64,000 bases of DNA from Hyphomicrobium_A sp963759735 (GTDB lineage Bacteria > Pseudomonadota > Alphaproteobacteria > Rhizobiales > Hyphomicrobiaceae): the NCBI GenBank assembly GCA_963759735.1, contig CAVXAF010000012.1:248001-312000 (forward strand), given 5' to 3'. The position numbers were made by a program, and so were the translations under genes. Positions 25,677-34,514 of the stretch are shown here, in pieces. Position 1 is the first letter of the stretch, and every line of letters starts with the position of its first letter. The notes beneath the pieces were generated by a model. The model ran no database searches, had not been told where the DNA came from, and worked only from the letters and a program-made list of their open reading frames with translations.

Positions 25677-25919
25677 ATGAGCGATGTCGCGGAGCGCGTG
25701 AAGAAGATTGTCGTGGAGCATCTAGGTGTGGAGGCTGAGAAGGTCACCGAGAACGCCAGCTTCATCGACGACCTGGGCGCCGACAGTCTGGACACGGTCG
25801 AGCTCGTGATGGCTTTCGAGGAGGAGTTCGGCTGCGAAATCCCCGACGATGCCGCCGAGCACATTCTGACCGTGGGTGACGCGGTGAAGTTTCTCGAAAA
25901 GAACGCTTCCCCCGCCTGA
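25677..25919 (+). CDS. acpP: Acyl carrier protein
   Basis: 80 aa, the central carrier of fatty-acid synthesis. The phosphopantetheine site is Ser37 in GADSLDTVE. It is acidic, with the expected four-helix sequence pattern. Its length, the fabG neighbour upstream and fabF downstream leave little doubt. GAGGGAAG precedes the ATG. Confidence 0.98.
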   Translation: MSDVAERVKKIVVEHLGVEAEKVTENASFIDDLGADSLDTVELVMAFEEEFGCEIPDDAAEHILTVGDAVKFLEKNASPA

Positions 25920-26069
25920 CGTTGCAGCTCATCTCTGCCCCGACCGCGGATTAGAAACGGTCACGCCGCGCCGCTGGCGCGATGTACCAAGCATTTCGAG
26001 GCTTGACTTCGAGGCTTGACCGGTCCGCAAGCTAAGTGGGCCGGCCGTTTTCCGCTTCGAAGGACCAGG

Positions 26070-27329
26070 ATGCGTCGCGTTGTCATCACAGGCTTAGGTA
26101 TCGTCTCGCCCGTCGGATGCGGCGTCGAGCCTTCGTGGCAGGCTCTGCTTGCCGGCGCCAATGGCGCGCGCCGTATCGAGGAATTCGAGGTCGGCGATAT
26201 CAGCTGCCAGATCGCCTGCTTTATTCCGCGCGGGGCCAAGGAGGACGGCAAGTTCAATCCCGACGATTGGATGGAGCCGAAAGAGCAGCGCAAGGTCGAC
26301 GACTTTATCATCTATGCGATGGCGGCGGCTGAGCAGGCCATCGTCGATTCAGGCTACGTCGCCGACACGGCCGATAAGCAAGAGCGTGCCGGCGTGCTGA
26401 TCGGCTCGGGCATTGGTGGCCTGCCAGGCATCGCAGAGACGGCGATCCTGCTGCAGGAAAAGGGTCCTCGCCGCGTCAGCCCGTTCTTCATTCCGGGCCG
26501 ACTGATCAACCTTGCCTCTGGCTACGTGTCGATCAAACACAAGCTCAAGGGGCCCAACCACGCCGTTGTCACCGCCTGCTCGACCGGTGCGCACGCCATC
26601 GGCGATGCGGCGCGTATCGTGGCGCTGGGCGACGCGGACGTGATGGTGGCCGGCGGTGCGGAATCACCCATCTGTCGCATCGCCGTTGCGGGCTTCGCCG
26701 CTTGCCGCGCCCTGTCGACCGGATTCAACGACCGCCCGACCGAAGCCTCGCGCCCCTACGACAAGGACCGCGATGGGTTTGTGATGGGCGAGGGGGCCGG
26801 CGTGGTCGTCCTTGAAGCGCTCGAGCACGCCCAGGCGCGCGGCGCCAAGATCTACGCCGAGGTCATCGGCTACGGCATGTCGGGCGATGCTTTTCACATC
26901 ACCGCGCCGAGCGAGAACGGTGATGGCGCGTTCCGATGCATGCGCGCTGCACTGAAGCGTGCCGAGATCGACGTCAGCGATGTCGACTATGTCAACGCAC
27001 ACGGCACCTCGACCATGGCCGACACGATCGAACTGGCCGCTGTCGAGCGCCTGTTCGGCAATGCGTCCGGCAAGCTATCCATGTCGTCGACCAAGTCCGC
27101 GACCGGCCACCTGCTCGGTGCCGCCGGCGCCATCGAGGCAATTTTCTCGATCCTTGCCATTCGCGACAACGTCGTTCCGCCGACGCTGAACCTCGACAAT
27201 CCCGAGGTCGAGACGGTGATCGACCTCGTGCCGCACACCGCTAAGAAACGCGAGATCAACACGGTGCTCTCCAACTCGTTCGGCTTCGGCGGCACGAACG
27301 CATCGTTGATCCTGCGCCGCTTCGCCTGA
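26070..27329 (+). CDS. fabF: 3-oxoacyl-[acyl-carrier-protein] synthase II
   Basis: Condensing enzyme KAS II; 419 aa. The Cys-His-His triad is visible: VTACSTGAHA (Cys170), NAHGTST and KSATGHLLGAAG, and the C-terminal NSFGFGGTN. ATG 26070 (MRRVVITGLG) with AGGACCAGG upstream is preferred over the frame to 26016. It follows acpP by 150 nt. Confidence 0.97.
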   Translation: MRRVVITGLGIVSPVGCGVEPSWQALLAGANGARRIEEFEVGDISCQIACFIPRGAKEDGKFNPDDWMEPKEQRKVDDFIIYAMAAAEQAIVDSGYVADTADKQERAGVLIGSGIGGLPGIAETAILLQEKGPRRVSPFFIPGRLINLASGYVSIKHKLKGPNHAVVTACSTGAHAIGDAARIVALGDADVMVAGGAESPICRIAVAGFAACRALSTGFNDRPTEASRPYDKDRDGFVMGEGAGVVVLEALEHAQARGAKIYAEVIGYGMSGDAFHITAPSENGDGAFRCMRAALKRAEIDVSDVDYVNAHGTSTMADTIELAAVERLFGNASGKLSMSSTKSATGHLLGAAGAIEAIFSILAIRDNVVPPTLNLDNPEVETVIDLVPHTAKKREINTVLSNSFGFGGTNASLILRRFA

Positions 27330-27461
27330 GGCACGCCCGCCACGGCGGGGCATCAGCGGGCGCGGATAACGATTTCCTTTCGCGCTTTTGCCATATTTGG
27401 CTCTAGGGTCGGCGGTATCAACTCCGATGCCGCGCGGGTGCGGTTTCGTCGGGAGCGCACC

Positions 27462-28760
27462 TTGAGCACTTACCCCCCTTCGAGGCAGGAGCCACAGCTG
27501 CGGCGCGGTGCAATGCGTCCGCGCTCGCCGGCCGAAATGCTCGAGCCTTCGCGGCCGCCGGTTCCCCCGCGTGGCGCCATCCCGCCCAATGCGCCGCGCC
27601 GCGGCTCCACCTTCATGAGGCTGCTCAGCGGGGTGCTCACGCTGGTGCTCGTCATCATGCTGGCCGCCGGCGGCATGCTGGCACTGCTCTACCACCAGTT
27701 CGAGACGCCGGGACCGCTGGCCGTGTCGCGCGTCATCACCGTGCCGCGCGGCGAAGGGCGCATCGAGATCGCATCGCGTCTGGAGAAAGAAGGGGCCATT
27801 TCCAACCGCTGGGCCTTCATCGCCAACTACCTGCTGCGCAGTGTCATCGGGCCAAAACAGGCGGAGCTGAAGGCCGGCGACTACGAGATCAAGAAGAACG
27901 CCAGCATGGCGGAGATCATGGATACGCTGACGCTGGGGCGTGGCGTCCTTTCCAAGATCACCATTCCCGAGGGCCTCACCAGCATGCAGATCGTCGAGAG
28001 GCTGCGCGCCGAGGAGGAACTCGCCGGCGACATCACCGAAGTCCCGGCCGAGGGCTCGCTGATGCCCGACACCTACCGCTACTCGAAGGGCATGTCGCGC
28101 CAGGAGCTGCTGGATCGCATGCAGGGCGAGATGCAGCGTTTCCTTACCGCGGCGTGGGAGCGCCGCAAGCCGAGCCTGCCCATTGCGACGCCCGAGGATG
28201 CGATCATATTCGCATCCATCGTCGAGAAGGAGACAGGGCGCGCCGACGAGCGCGGGCGGGTCGCTGCCGTGTTCATGAACCGCCTGCGCAAGGGCATGCG
28301 GCTGCAATCGGATCCGACGGTCATCTATGGGTTGGCCGGCGGACAGGGGACGCTCGGCCGCTCGATCACCCGCGCCGACCTCGACCAGAAGACGGCGCAC
28401 AACACCTACCAGATCGGGGGGCTGCCGCCGACGCCGATATGCAACCCGGGCCGCTCGGCCATCGAAGCGTCGCTCAATCCGGCGACCACCACCGATCTCT
28501 ATTTTGTCGCCGACGGTACGGGCGGGCACGCGTTCTCCGATACGCTCAAGGAGCACAACGCCGCGGTCACCAACTGGCGCAAGGTCGAACGCGAGCGCAA
28601 GAAGGATGGGACTTCCACGGCCGATGCTTCTCCCGACGCTATCCCCTCGCCCTCCGCCGCCACGGCGGCAGCTCCCCGGGTGCTGAACGCGGCGCCGGCC
28701 GCGCCGCCGGTCGCCGCCGGCGCGGGGATCCCGCTGCCGATGCGCAAGCCCAAGCCGTGA
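27462..28760 (+). CDS. mltG: Endolytic transglycosylase MltG
   Basis: Inner-membrane lytic transglycosylase thought to terminate nascent glycan strands. About 432 aa: a proline/arginine-rich cytoplasmic N-terminus, one transmembrane helix (LLSGVLTLVLVIMLAAGG), a LysM-like subdomain and the YceG domain with the catalytic Glu in ASIVEKETG and the SDPTVIYG and NTYQIGGLPPTPI segments. The last 60 residues are an Ala/Pro-rich tail. TTG 27462 with GGGAG upstream seems the best start; GTG 27438 is 8 codons earlier. The fabF-mltG-yicC-gmk order is typical. Confidence 0.94.
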   Translation: MSTYPPSRQEPQLRRGAMRPRSPAEMLEPSRPPVPPRGAIPPNAPRRGSTFMRLLSGVLTLVLVIMLAAGGMLALLYHQFETPGPLAVSRVITVPRGEGRIEIASRLEKEGAISNRWAFIANYLLRSVIGPKQAELKAGDYEIKKNASMAEIMDTLTLGRGVLSKITIPEGLTSMQIVERLRAEEELAGDITEVPAEGSLMPDTYRYSKGMSRQELLDRMQGEMQRFLTAAWERRKPSLPIATPEDAIIFASIVEKETGRADERGRVAAVFMNRLRKGMRLQSDPTVIYGLAGGQGTLGRSITRADLDQKTAHNTYQIGGLPPTPICNPGRSAIEASLNPATTTDLYFVADGTGGHAFSDTLKEHNAAVTNWRKVERERKKDGTSTADASPDAIPSPSAATAAAPRVLNAAPAAPPVAAGAGIPLPMRKPKP

Positions 28761-28952
28761 ACGCGGACGATATCGGCCACGATCAGGTGCAAGGCGCGGG
28801 ACCGCACCCGTTAACCGCCAACATCTAAAAAGATCGAGGCGCCGCCATCGCGCGCATACACGAGCACGGTACGATGCTTGTTGCCCGGCCCGCGGGCCGT
28901 TAGATTTCGCCACGCGTCGGGCCCCCCGGCAGCGCAACCCGGCGGAGCCGCG

Positions 28953-29843
28953 ATGAGCATCAAAAGCATGACGGGCTTTGCGCGCGCAGAGGGGGCATAC
29001 GCCGGCGCGGCCTGGCACTGGGAAGTGCGCAGTGTCAACGGGCGCGGGCTCGACGTGCGCCTGCGGCTACCGGCCGGCAACGAGCAACTGGAGCCGAAAG
29101 TCCGCGAGGCCGTCGCCCACCACCTTACGCGCGGCAGTGTCACCGTCAGCCTCGCCAGCGAAGGCGCCGCCGATGGCCACGAGCTGCGTCTCAACGAGCG
29201 CGCGCTCGCCCAGGTCATGCAGGCGGCCGACCGTATACGCGATCTCACCAATGCGACGCCGCCGCGGGTCGATGGTCTGATCGCCATTAAGGGCGTGCTC
29301 GACCTCGTCGAGCATCGCGAAGATCCCGAGCAGGCGACCGCGCGTGCCGAGGCGATGCTCAAGTCGCTCGATGGGGCACTGGTGGCACTCGTCGCCGCGC
29401 GCGCCGCCGAAGGCGCAAGGCTCGGGTCGACGCTGCGGGCGCAACTGGACGAGATCGAACGCCTCGTCGGCATCGTGCGCGTCTCGCCAGCGCGCACGCG
29501 CGAAGCCATCGAGGAGCGGCTGAAGGAGCAGGTACGGCGCTTGCTCGAGACCGGAAACGGCGGGCTCGACCCGGCGCGGCTGCACCAGGAAGCGGTGCTC
29601 CTGGCGACGCGGGTAGATGTCGAGGAGGAGCTGCAGCGCCTTGGCTCGCACATCGGTGCGGCGCGCGAGTTGCTCAACGACGACGGCGCGGTGGGCCGCA
29701 AGTTCGACTTTCTCACACAGGAATTCAACCGCGAGGCCAATACGCTGTGCTCGAAGTCTAATGACGTGGAGATCACGCGTGCCGGCCTCGCGTTGAAGAC
29801 GGTCATCGATCAGCTACGCGAGCAAGTGCAGAACATCGAATAG
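28953..29843 (+). CDS. yicC: YicC family protein (YicC/YloC endoribonuclease family)
   Basis: 296 aa. It begins MSIKSMTGFARAEG, the family hallmark, and ends with ELREQVQNIE-like QLREQVQNIE. The C-terminal domain has GSHI, GRKFDFLTQEFNREANTLCSK, also conserved. E. coli YicC is an endoribonuclease affecting sRNA stability; whether this one is the same is inference. The start is ATG 28953. It lies upstream of gmk as in many proteobacteria. Confidence 0.93.
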   Translation: MSIKSMTGFARAEGAYAGAAWHWEVRSVNGRGLDVRLRLPAGNEQLEPKVREAVAHHLTRGSVTVSLASEGAADGHELRLNERALAQVMQAADRIRDLTNATPPRVDGLIAIKGVLDLVEHREDPEQATARAEAMLKSLDGALVALVAARAAEGARLGSTLRAQLDEIERLVGIVRVSPARTREAIEERLKEQVRRLLETGNGGLDPARLHQEAVLLATRVDVEEELQRLGSHIGAARELLNDDGAVGRKFDFLTQEFNREANTLCSKSNDVEITRAGLALKTVIDQLREQVQNIE

Positions 29844-29880
29844 CACAACGCAATGGGGCGGGCGGAAGCCGACGAGGCAC

Positions 29881-30522
29881 ATGGCAAAAACGGCAACCAT
29901 CGAGCGGCGCGGGCTGCTCCTCGTACTCTCCTCGCCCTCGGGCGCCGGCAAGACGACACTGGCGCGTCGCCTCATCGACGCCGATCCCGACATCTCGATG
30001 TCGGTGTCGGTGACGACGCGCAAGCCGCGCCCCGGCGAGGTCGAAGGGCATGACTACAGTTTCGTTGACGAGCCCACCTTCAAGCGCATGGCGGATGGCG
30101 CGCAGCTGCTCGAATGGGCGAAGGTGTTCGACCACTACTACGGCACGCCGCGCGCATCCGTCGAGGCCGCCGTCGCCAAGGGTCACGATGTCCTGTTCGA
30201 CATCGACTGGCAGGGCGCCCAGCAGCTTTCCGAGAAGATGAAGCACGACGTGGTGCGCGTGTTCATTCTGCCGCCGACTGCCGCCTCGCTGGAGCAGCGC
30301 CTGCGCGCCCGGGCACAAGACCCGGACGATGTCGTGCGCCGGCGCATGGACAAGGCCGCAGACGAGATCAGCCATTGGCCGGAATACGATTACGTGATCG
30401 TCAATAACGATCTGCCGACCTCGATGGAGGGGCTGACGGCCATACTCGCCGCCGAACGCCTGCGCCGCGACCGGCTGAACGGGCTGACTGCATTCGTGCG
30501 CGACATGCAGAGCAAGCTGTGA
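29881..30522 (+). CDS. gmk: Guanylate kinase
   Basis: Phosphorylates GMP to GDP; 213 aa. P-loop SSPSGAGKTT, the GMP-binding VTTRKPRPGE and GHDYSFVD, and LFDIDWQGAQQL are all intact. It lies 37 nt after yicC. Its stop overlaps the next start (TGATG), which ties the first lipase-like gene to this operon. Confidence 0.97.
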   Translation: MAKTATIERRGLLLVLSSPSGAGKTTLARRLIDADPDISMSVSVTTRKPRPGEVEGHDYSFVDEPTFKRMADGAQLLEWAKVFDHYYGTPRASVEAAVAKGHDVLFDIDWQGAQQLSEKMKHDVVRVFILPPTAASLEQRLRARAQDPDDVVRRRMDKAADEISHWPEYDYVIVNNDLPTSMEGLTAILAAERLRRDRLNGLTAFVRDMQSKL

Positions 30523-31697
30523 TGCGCCCCTGGTCCGCGCTCGCGTGCGCCATGATGGCGATGGTGCTGTATGCCGGAGCGGCACAGCCGGAGGCGGGCC
30601 ATCCGCTCGGCGATGTCGGCAGCCGCGAGATCATTGCCGCCAAGCCGGGCAGCATCCTGCGCGTGTGGCCGCAAGTCGGCGGTTCGGTCGAAAACGCCAC
30701 GGCCTACCGCATCCTTTATCGCTCGACCGGTCTCAACGGCGAGCCCATCGCGGTCTCTGGTGCGGTGCTGTTTCGCGGGGATGCGGCGCGGGCGACGCGG
30801 CGCGATATCGTGGCCTGGGCGCATCCCACAACCGGCGTGGTCGAGAAATGCGCGCCGACGCTGCTTCCCGATCTGTCGGGAACGATCGCCGGCATCGAGG
30901 AGATGCTGGATCGCGGCTACGTCATCGCCGCCACCGACTATCAGGGCCTCGGCAGCGAGGGCATGCACCCCTACCTCATCGGCGTCAGCGAGGCGCGTAG
31001 CGTGCTCGATTCGGTACGCGCAGCGCGCGAACTCCCGGACGCTGCGGCCGGTAACCGCTTCGCAGTCTGGGGCCACTCGCAGGGCGGGCACGCTGCGCTG
31101 TTCACCGGCGAGCAGGCGGCAAGTTATGCGCCGGAGTTGAAGCTGGTCGGGGTCGCCGCCGCAGCGCCGGCTACGTACCTGGGCGAATTGTTCCGGGCCG
31201 ATCGCGGCTCGATCGGCGGCAACAGCCTGACGGCAATGGTGCTGCTTTCGTGGTCGAAGATCTACGACATTCCGCTCGACAACGTGGTGGTTCCTGCCGC
31301 CATGCGCAGCTTCAAGTCAGTGGCCAGCACGTGCATCGAACGCATCACCGAGTTGCTGCGGCTGGAGGAGATCGAGGCGCCGCTGCAGCGGGTGTTCCTA
31401 AAAGTCGATCCGACGACCATCGAGCCGTGGCGCGGCATCATGGAAAACAACACGCCCGGCAAGCTGCCACCCGGAGCGCCGGTGCTAATCCTGCAGGGCA
31501 CAGCCGATGATCTGGTGCGTCCCAAAGTGTCGCAGCAGTTTGCTGACCACCTGTGCGCAGGCGGCGCCGTCGTCGAGATGCGATGGCTAGAGGGCGTGTC
31601 CCACGCCTTCGCCGGCTACGATGGCGCCGACACGGCCGTGCGCTGGATGGAGGATCGGTTCCACGGCCGGCCGGCCACCAACGGCTGCAAACGCTGA
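30522..31697 (+). CDS. Secreted alpha/beta hydrolase of the secretory lipase (LIP) family, copy 1
   Basis: 391 aa with a signal peptide (ACAMMAMVLYAGAA). The nucleophile elbow is GHSQGGHAAL, an Asp is offered by LQGTADDLV and a His by GVSHAFAGYD, giving a complete triad. Conserved Cys pairs (VEKCAPTLL, LCAGGA, NGCKR) suggest disulfides and export. The closest family I recognise is PF03583 secretory lipase/triacylglycerol hydrolase. Start ATG 30522 overlaps the gmk stop. The next gene is a clear paralogue. The substrate is unknown; a wax, ester or polyester substrate would be equally compatible. Confidence 0.85.
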   Translation: MRPWSALACAMMAMVLYAGAAQPEAGHPLGDVGSREIIAAKPGSILRVWPQVGGSVENATAYRILYRSTGLNGEPIAVSGAVLFRGDAARATRRDIVAWAHPTTGVVEKCAPTLLPDLSGTIAGIEEMLDRGYVIAATDYQGLGSEGMHPYLIGVSEARSVLDSVRAARELPDAAAGNRFAVWGHSQGGHAALFTGEQAASYAPELKLVGVAAAAPATYLGELFRADRGSIGGNSLTAMVLLSWSKIYDIPLDNVVVPAAMRSFKSVASTCIERITELLRLEEIEAPLQRVFLKVDPTTIEPWRGIMENNTPGKLPPGAPVLILQGTADDLVRPKVSQQFADHLCAGGAVVEMRWLEGVSHAFAGYDGADTAVRWMEDRFHGRPATNGCKR

Positions 31698-31824
31698 GCG
31701 GGGTTGCCGCAGGCAATCGCGCCGTCATCGTGCCCACACATTGGGCCGTATACCCTGTTTCAGCCGGACACAGACATCGCCGCCGTGCCGGGATATGAAG
31801 CTGTGCTTCTGACATCACCGCGAG

Positions 31825-33039
31825 ATGCAAATCGGTATGTGCGCTTACACGTCCATCCTGTCGCTCGCCCAGCGCGCGGTGCTGACGCTCGGCGTGCTGC
31901 TTGTGTTGGCGGTCGTACCGCCTGGCGCCATGGCAGCGGCCGGATCCAAGTTCGACGTTTCGGCTGCTGAACTCAAGAACGCCAAGCCGGGCCGTGTCTT
32001 CCACATCTATCCGCAGATCGGCGGCGCACCCGCCAACGCCAAAGCCTTCCGCATCATCTATCGGTCGACGGGAGTCAAAGGAGAACCCATCGCCGTGTCG
32101 GGTACGGTGATCTATCCGGACGGACCCGCCCCGCGCGGGGGACGCGACATCATCGCCTGGGCGCACTACACGACCGGCGTTTCGACACGCTGCGCGCCGA
32201 CGCTGCTGCCCAATCTCTCAGGCACCATCGCCGGGCTCGAGGACATGCTGGCGCGCGGCTATGTCGTCGTCGCGACGGACTACGAAGGTCTCGGGCTACC
32301 GGGCGTGCATGCCTATCTCGTCGGCATCAGCGAAGCGCATTCGGTGCTCGATTCAGTGCGCGCCGCGCGCAACCTTGCCGGAGCGCACGCCACCGATCGC
32401 TTTGCCGTCTGGGGTCATTCACAGGGTGGGCATGCTGCATTGTTCACCGGCGAGCTGGCTGCCACCTATGCGCCCGAGCTGAAGCTGGTCGGCGTCGCCG
32501 CTGCCGCGCCCGCCACCAATCTCGTTGAGTTGTTCAAGGGTCAGAAGAACTCCATCGCCGGCGACGGCCTCATCGCCATGGCGCTGCTGTCGTGGTCGCG
32601 CACCTACAACCTTTCGCTCGACACCGTTCTGGAGGAGGGCGCCCAGCGCAGCTTCGAGCGCGCTGCTGAGAGCTGCATCCAGTCTGTGTCGCAGATCATC
32701 AATCTGCTGAAGCTGGCCAAGCCGTTGAAGAAGGCGTTTCTCAAAGTAGACCCGACAACGGTGCCGGCCCTGCGGCTGCTGATGGAGAAAAACTCGCCCA
32801 CCGGCCTGCCGCGCGGCGTGCCGGCGTTCATCGCCCAGGGGACCGGTGACACCACCGTCAACCCTGCCATCACCGTGGCCTTTGCCAAGCGGCTGTGCGC
32901 GGCCGGGACGCCCGTCACCCTCAAGCAGCTCAGTGGCGTCTCCCATAGCTTCGCGGCCGAGAAGAGCGCCTACGCGGCCGTCACCTGGATGAGCAAGCGC
33001 TTCAAGGGGAAGCCGACTCCCAACGACTGCCCCCGCTGA
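31825..33039 (+). CDS. Secreted alpha/beta hydrolase of the secretory lipase (LIP) family, copy 2
   Basis: 404 aa, co-linear with the preceding hydrolase over the full length: AKPGRVFHIYPQIGG matches AKPGSILRVWPQVGG, and GHSQGGHAALFTGE is identical in both. Signal peptide ends near PPGAMAAA. Triad: Ser in GHSQGG, Asp in AQGTGDTTV (or a nearby acidic residue), His in GVSHSFAAE. It starts 127 nt after copy 1, so it may be co-transcribed or have its own promoter. ATG 31837 is a possible alternative start. The pair looks like an old tandem duplication that has diverged. Confidence 0.85.
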   Translation: MQIGMCAYTSILSLAQRAVLTLGVLLVLAVVPPGAMAAAGSKFDVSAAELKNAKPGRVFHIYPQIGGAPANAKAFRIIYRSTGVKGEPIAVSGTVIYPDGPAPRGGRDIIAWAHYTTGVSTRCAPTLLPNLSGTIAGLEDMLARGYVVVATDYEGLGLPGVHAYLVGISEAHSVLDSVRAARNLAGAHATDRFAVWGHSQGGHAALFTGELAATYAPELKLVGVAAAAPATNLVELFKGQKNSIAGDGLIAMALLSWSRTYNLSLDTVLEEGAQRSFERAAESCIQSVSQIINLLKLAKPLKKAFLKVDPTTVPALRLLMEKNSPTGLPRGVPAFIAQGTGDTTVNPAITVAFAKRLCAAGTPVTLKQLSGVSHSFAAEKSAYAAVTWMSKRFKGKPTPNDCPR

Positions 33040-33115
33040 GCATCATGTCCCGGTCAGTCATTCGTAACGGGCCGCGTGCTAGGAGCGGGAACGTCCTTTA
33101 GCCGCCGGACCGCCC

Positions 33116-33613
33116 ATGCTTCGCTCCGCCCTCTCCCTGCGTCTCGTCATGCTGGTGGCCTCGTTTGGCACCGCAATAGGGGCGCTTATCATGTTCTGGG
33201 AGGGTATGGCGACGACGCTGCAGGCGGCGGCGGGGCTCTACCAGGGACAGGACAGCAAGCTGGTCACCGCCATGGTCATGGGGGCGACCGATGTCTTCCT
33301 GTTCGGCATCGTGCTGGTGATCTTCGCCTACAGCATCGCCTTCGGCTTCGTGTTCGAGCTAACGCGTGAGCAGCGCATGCGCCTGCCGCCGTGGATGCGC
33401 CTCACAGGCATGCACGAACTCAAGATGACGCTGATCAGCGTCATCATCGTCTACCTCGTCGTCGACTTCGCCACCGACTGGGCGGAGGTGGGTCGCGACG
33501 TGACGTGGCAGATGCTGACCAAGCCGATTTCGATTCTGCTGCTGGCCGCATCGTTGCGCCTGTTTGCGTCCGAGCCCACCGGCGAGGATGTCCAGCCCGG
33601 CGGCAAGCCCTGA
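33116..33613 (+). CDS. YqhA family (UPF0114) inner-membrane protein
   Basis: 165 aa with four hydrophobic segments (RLVMLVASFGTAIGALIMF, ATDVFLFGIVLVIFAYSIAFG, LISVIIVYLVVDF, ISILLLAASLRLF). The pattern with DVFLFGIVL and the FELT segment matches the UPF0114/YqhA family; the function is unknown. It lies 76 nt after the second lipase-like gene and converges on rsmA with a 4-nt gap. Confidence 0.82.
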   Translation: MLRSALSLRLVMLVASFGTAIGALIMFWEGMATTLQAAAGLYQGQDSKLVTAMVMGATDVFLFGIVLVIFAYSIAFGFVFELTREQRMRLPPWMRLTGMHELKMTLISVIIVYLVVDFATDWAEVGRDVTWQMLTKPISILLLAASLRLFASEPTGEDVQPGGKP

Positions 33614-33617
33614 CGGC

Positions 33618-34514
33618 TCATGTACGCGACAGGACGGAGCGCTCGTAGACGAGCGCCATGCGCGCGAAGTCCTTTACGGCGATGTCTTCGGCACGCAGGT
33701 TGCCGGCAATCCCCACCGCTTCCAACAATTGCTCGGGCTCGGCGACGAGTTGTTTCAGGCTCGAGCGCAGCATCTTGCGGCGCTGACCGAAAGCGGCGGC
33801 GGTCACCTTCGCCAGCATGCGCGGCGAGCACGGTGGAGAGGGCTCCTTGTGCGGTATCAACTCGACCAGGGCCGATGCAACCTTCGGTGCCGGCGTGAAA
33901 GCCTCGCGCGGTATGTTGAGGACGATGCGCGGGGCGGCGCGCCATTGCGCCAGCACCGACAAGCGCCCGTACGTCTTGCTGCCGGGACTGGCGACGATGC
34001 GCTCGGCGACTTCTTTCTGGAACATCAGCACGAGGCGCTGGAACCACGGCGGCCACGGTTCGCTATCGAGCCAGCCGGTGAGCAGCAATGTGGCGATGCC
34101 ATAGGGCAGATTGGCGACGATCAGCGCCGGTCCCGGCGATGGTCCGAGGATTTTCTGCCAATCAGCTTCGAGGGCATCGGCGAAGTGCACGTCCAATCGG
34201 CCGGGATAGCGCTGGGAGATCATCTCCAGCGCGCCGCGCGTGCGTTCGTCGCGCTCGACGGCGATGACCCGCGCCGCGCCTTCCATGAGCAGCGCGCGCG
34301 TCAGCCCACCGGGACCGGGGCCGACCTCGACCACCGTGCGCCCTTGCAGTGAACCGGCAGCGCGGGCGATGCGCCGCGTCAGGTTGAGATCGAGGATGAA
34401 GTTCTGCCCGAGGTTCTTCTTGGCGTTGAGCCCGAAGGCAGAGATGACTTCGCGCAGCGGCGGCAGTCCGTCGGGGCTTGCCCCGCTGAACTCGGCTGGC
34501 TCGCCGGCGCTCAT
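33618..34514 (-). CDS. rsmA: 16S rRNA (adenine1518-N6/adenine1519-N6)-dimethyltransferase
   Basis: RsmA/KsgA dimethylates two adenosines in 16S helix 45. 298 aa. KKNLGQNFILD, the SAM motif VEVGPGPGGLTRAL, and the catalytic NLPYGIAT (NLPY) are intact. Its ATG overlaps the pdxA stop by 4 nt, giving the usual surA-pdxA-rsmA coupling. Confidence 0.96.
   Translation of the reverse strand: MSAGEPAEFSGASPDGLPPLREVISAFGLNAKKNLGQNFILDLNLTRRIARAAGSLQGRTVVEVGPGPGGLTRALLMEGAARVIAVERDERTRGALEMISQRYPGRLDVHFADALEADWQKILGPSPGPALIVANLPYGIATLLLTGWLDSEPWPPWFQRLVLMFQKEVAERIVASPGSKTYGRLSVLAQWRAAPRIVLNIPREAFTPAPKVASALVELIPHKEPSPPCSPRMLAKVTAAAFGQRRKMLRSSLKQLVAEPEQLLEAVGIAGNLRAEDIAVKDFARMALVYERSVLSRT

Noticed and set aside
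28886..28899. Palindrome CGGCCCGCGGGCCG before yicC
   Set aside because: Such GC palindromes are expected by chance in this composition, and it has no loop or T-run for a terminator.
27075..29018. A 647-residue open frame on the minus strand across fabF, mltG and yicC
   Set aside because: It crosses three convincing plus-strand genes and has no family-like segment.
30522..33039. Lipase pair as recent horizontal transfer
   Set aside because: Base composition and codon use look like the neighbours, and there are no repeats or integrase remnants around it.
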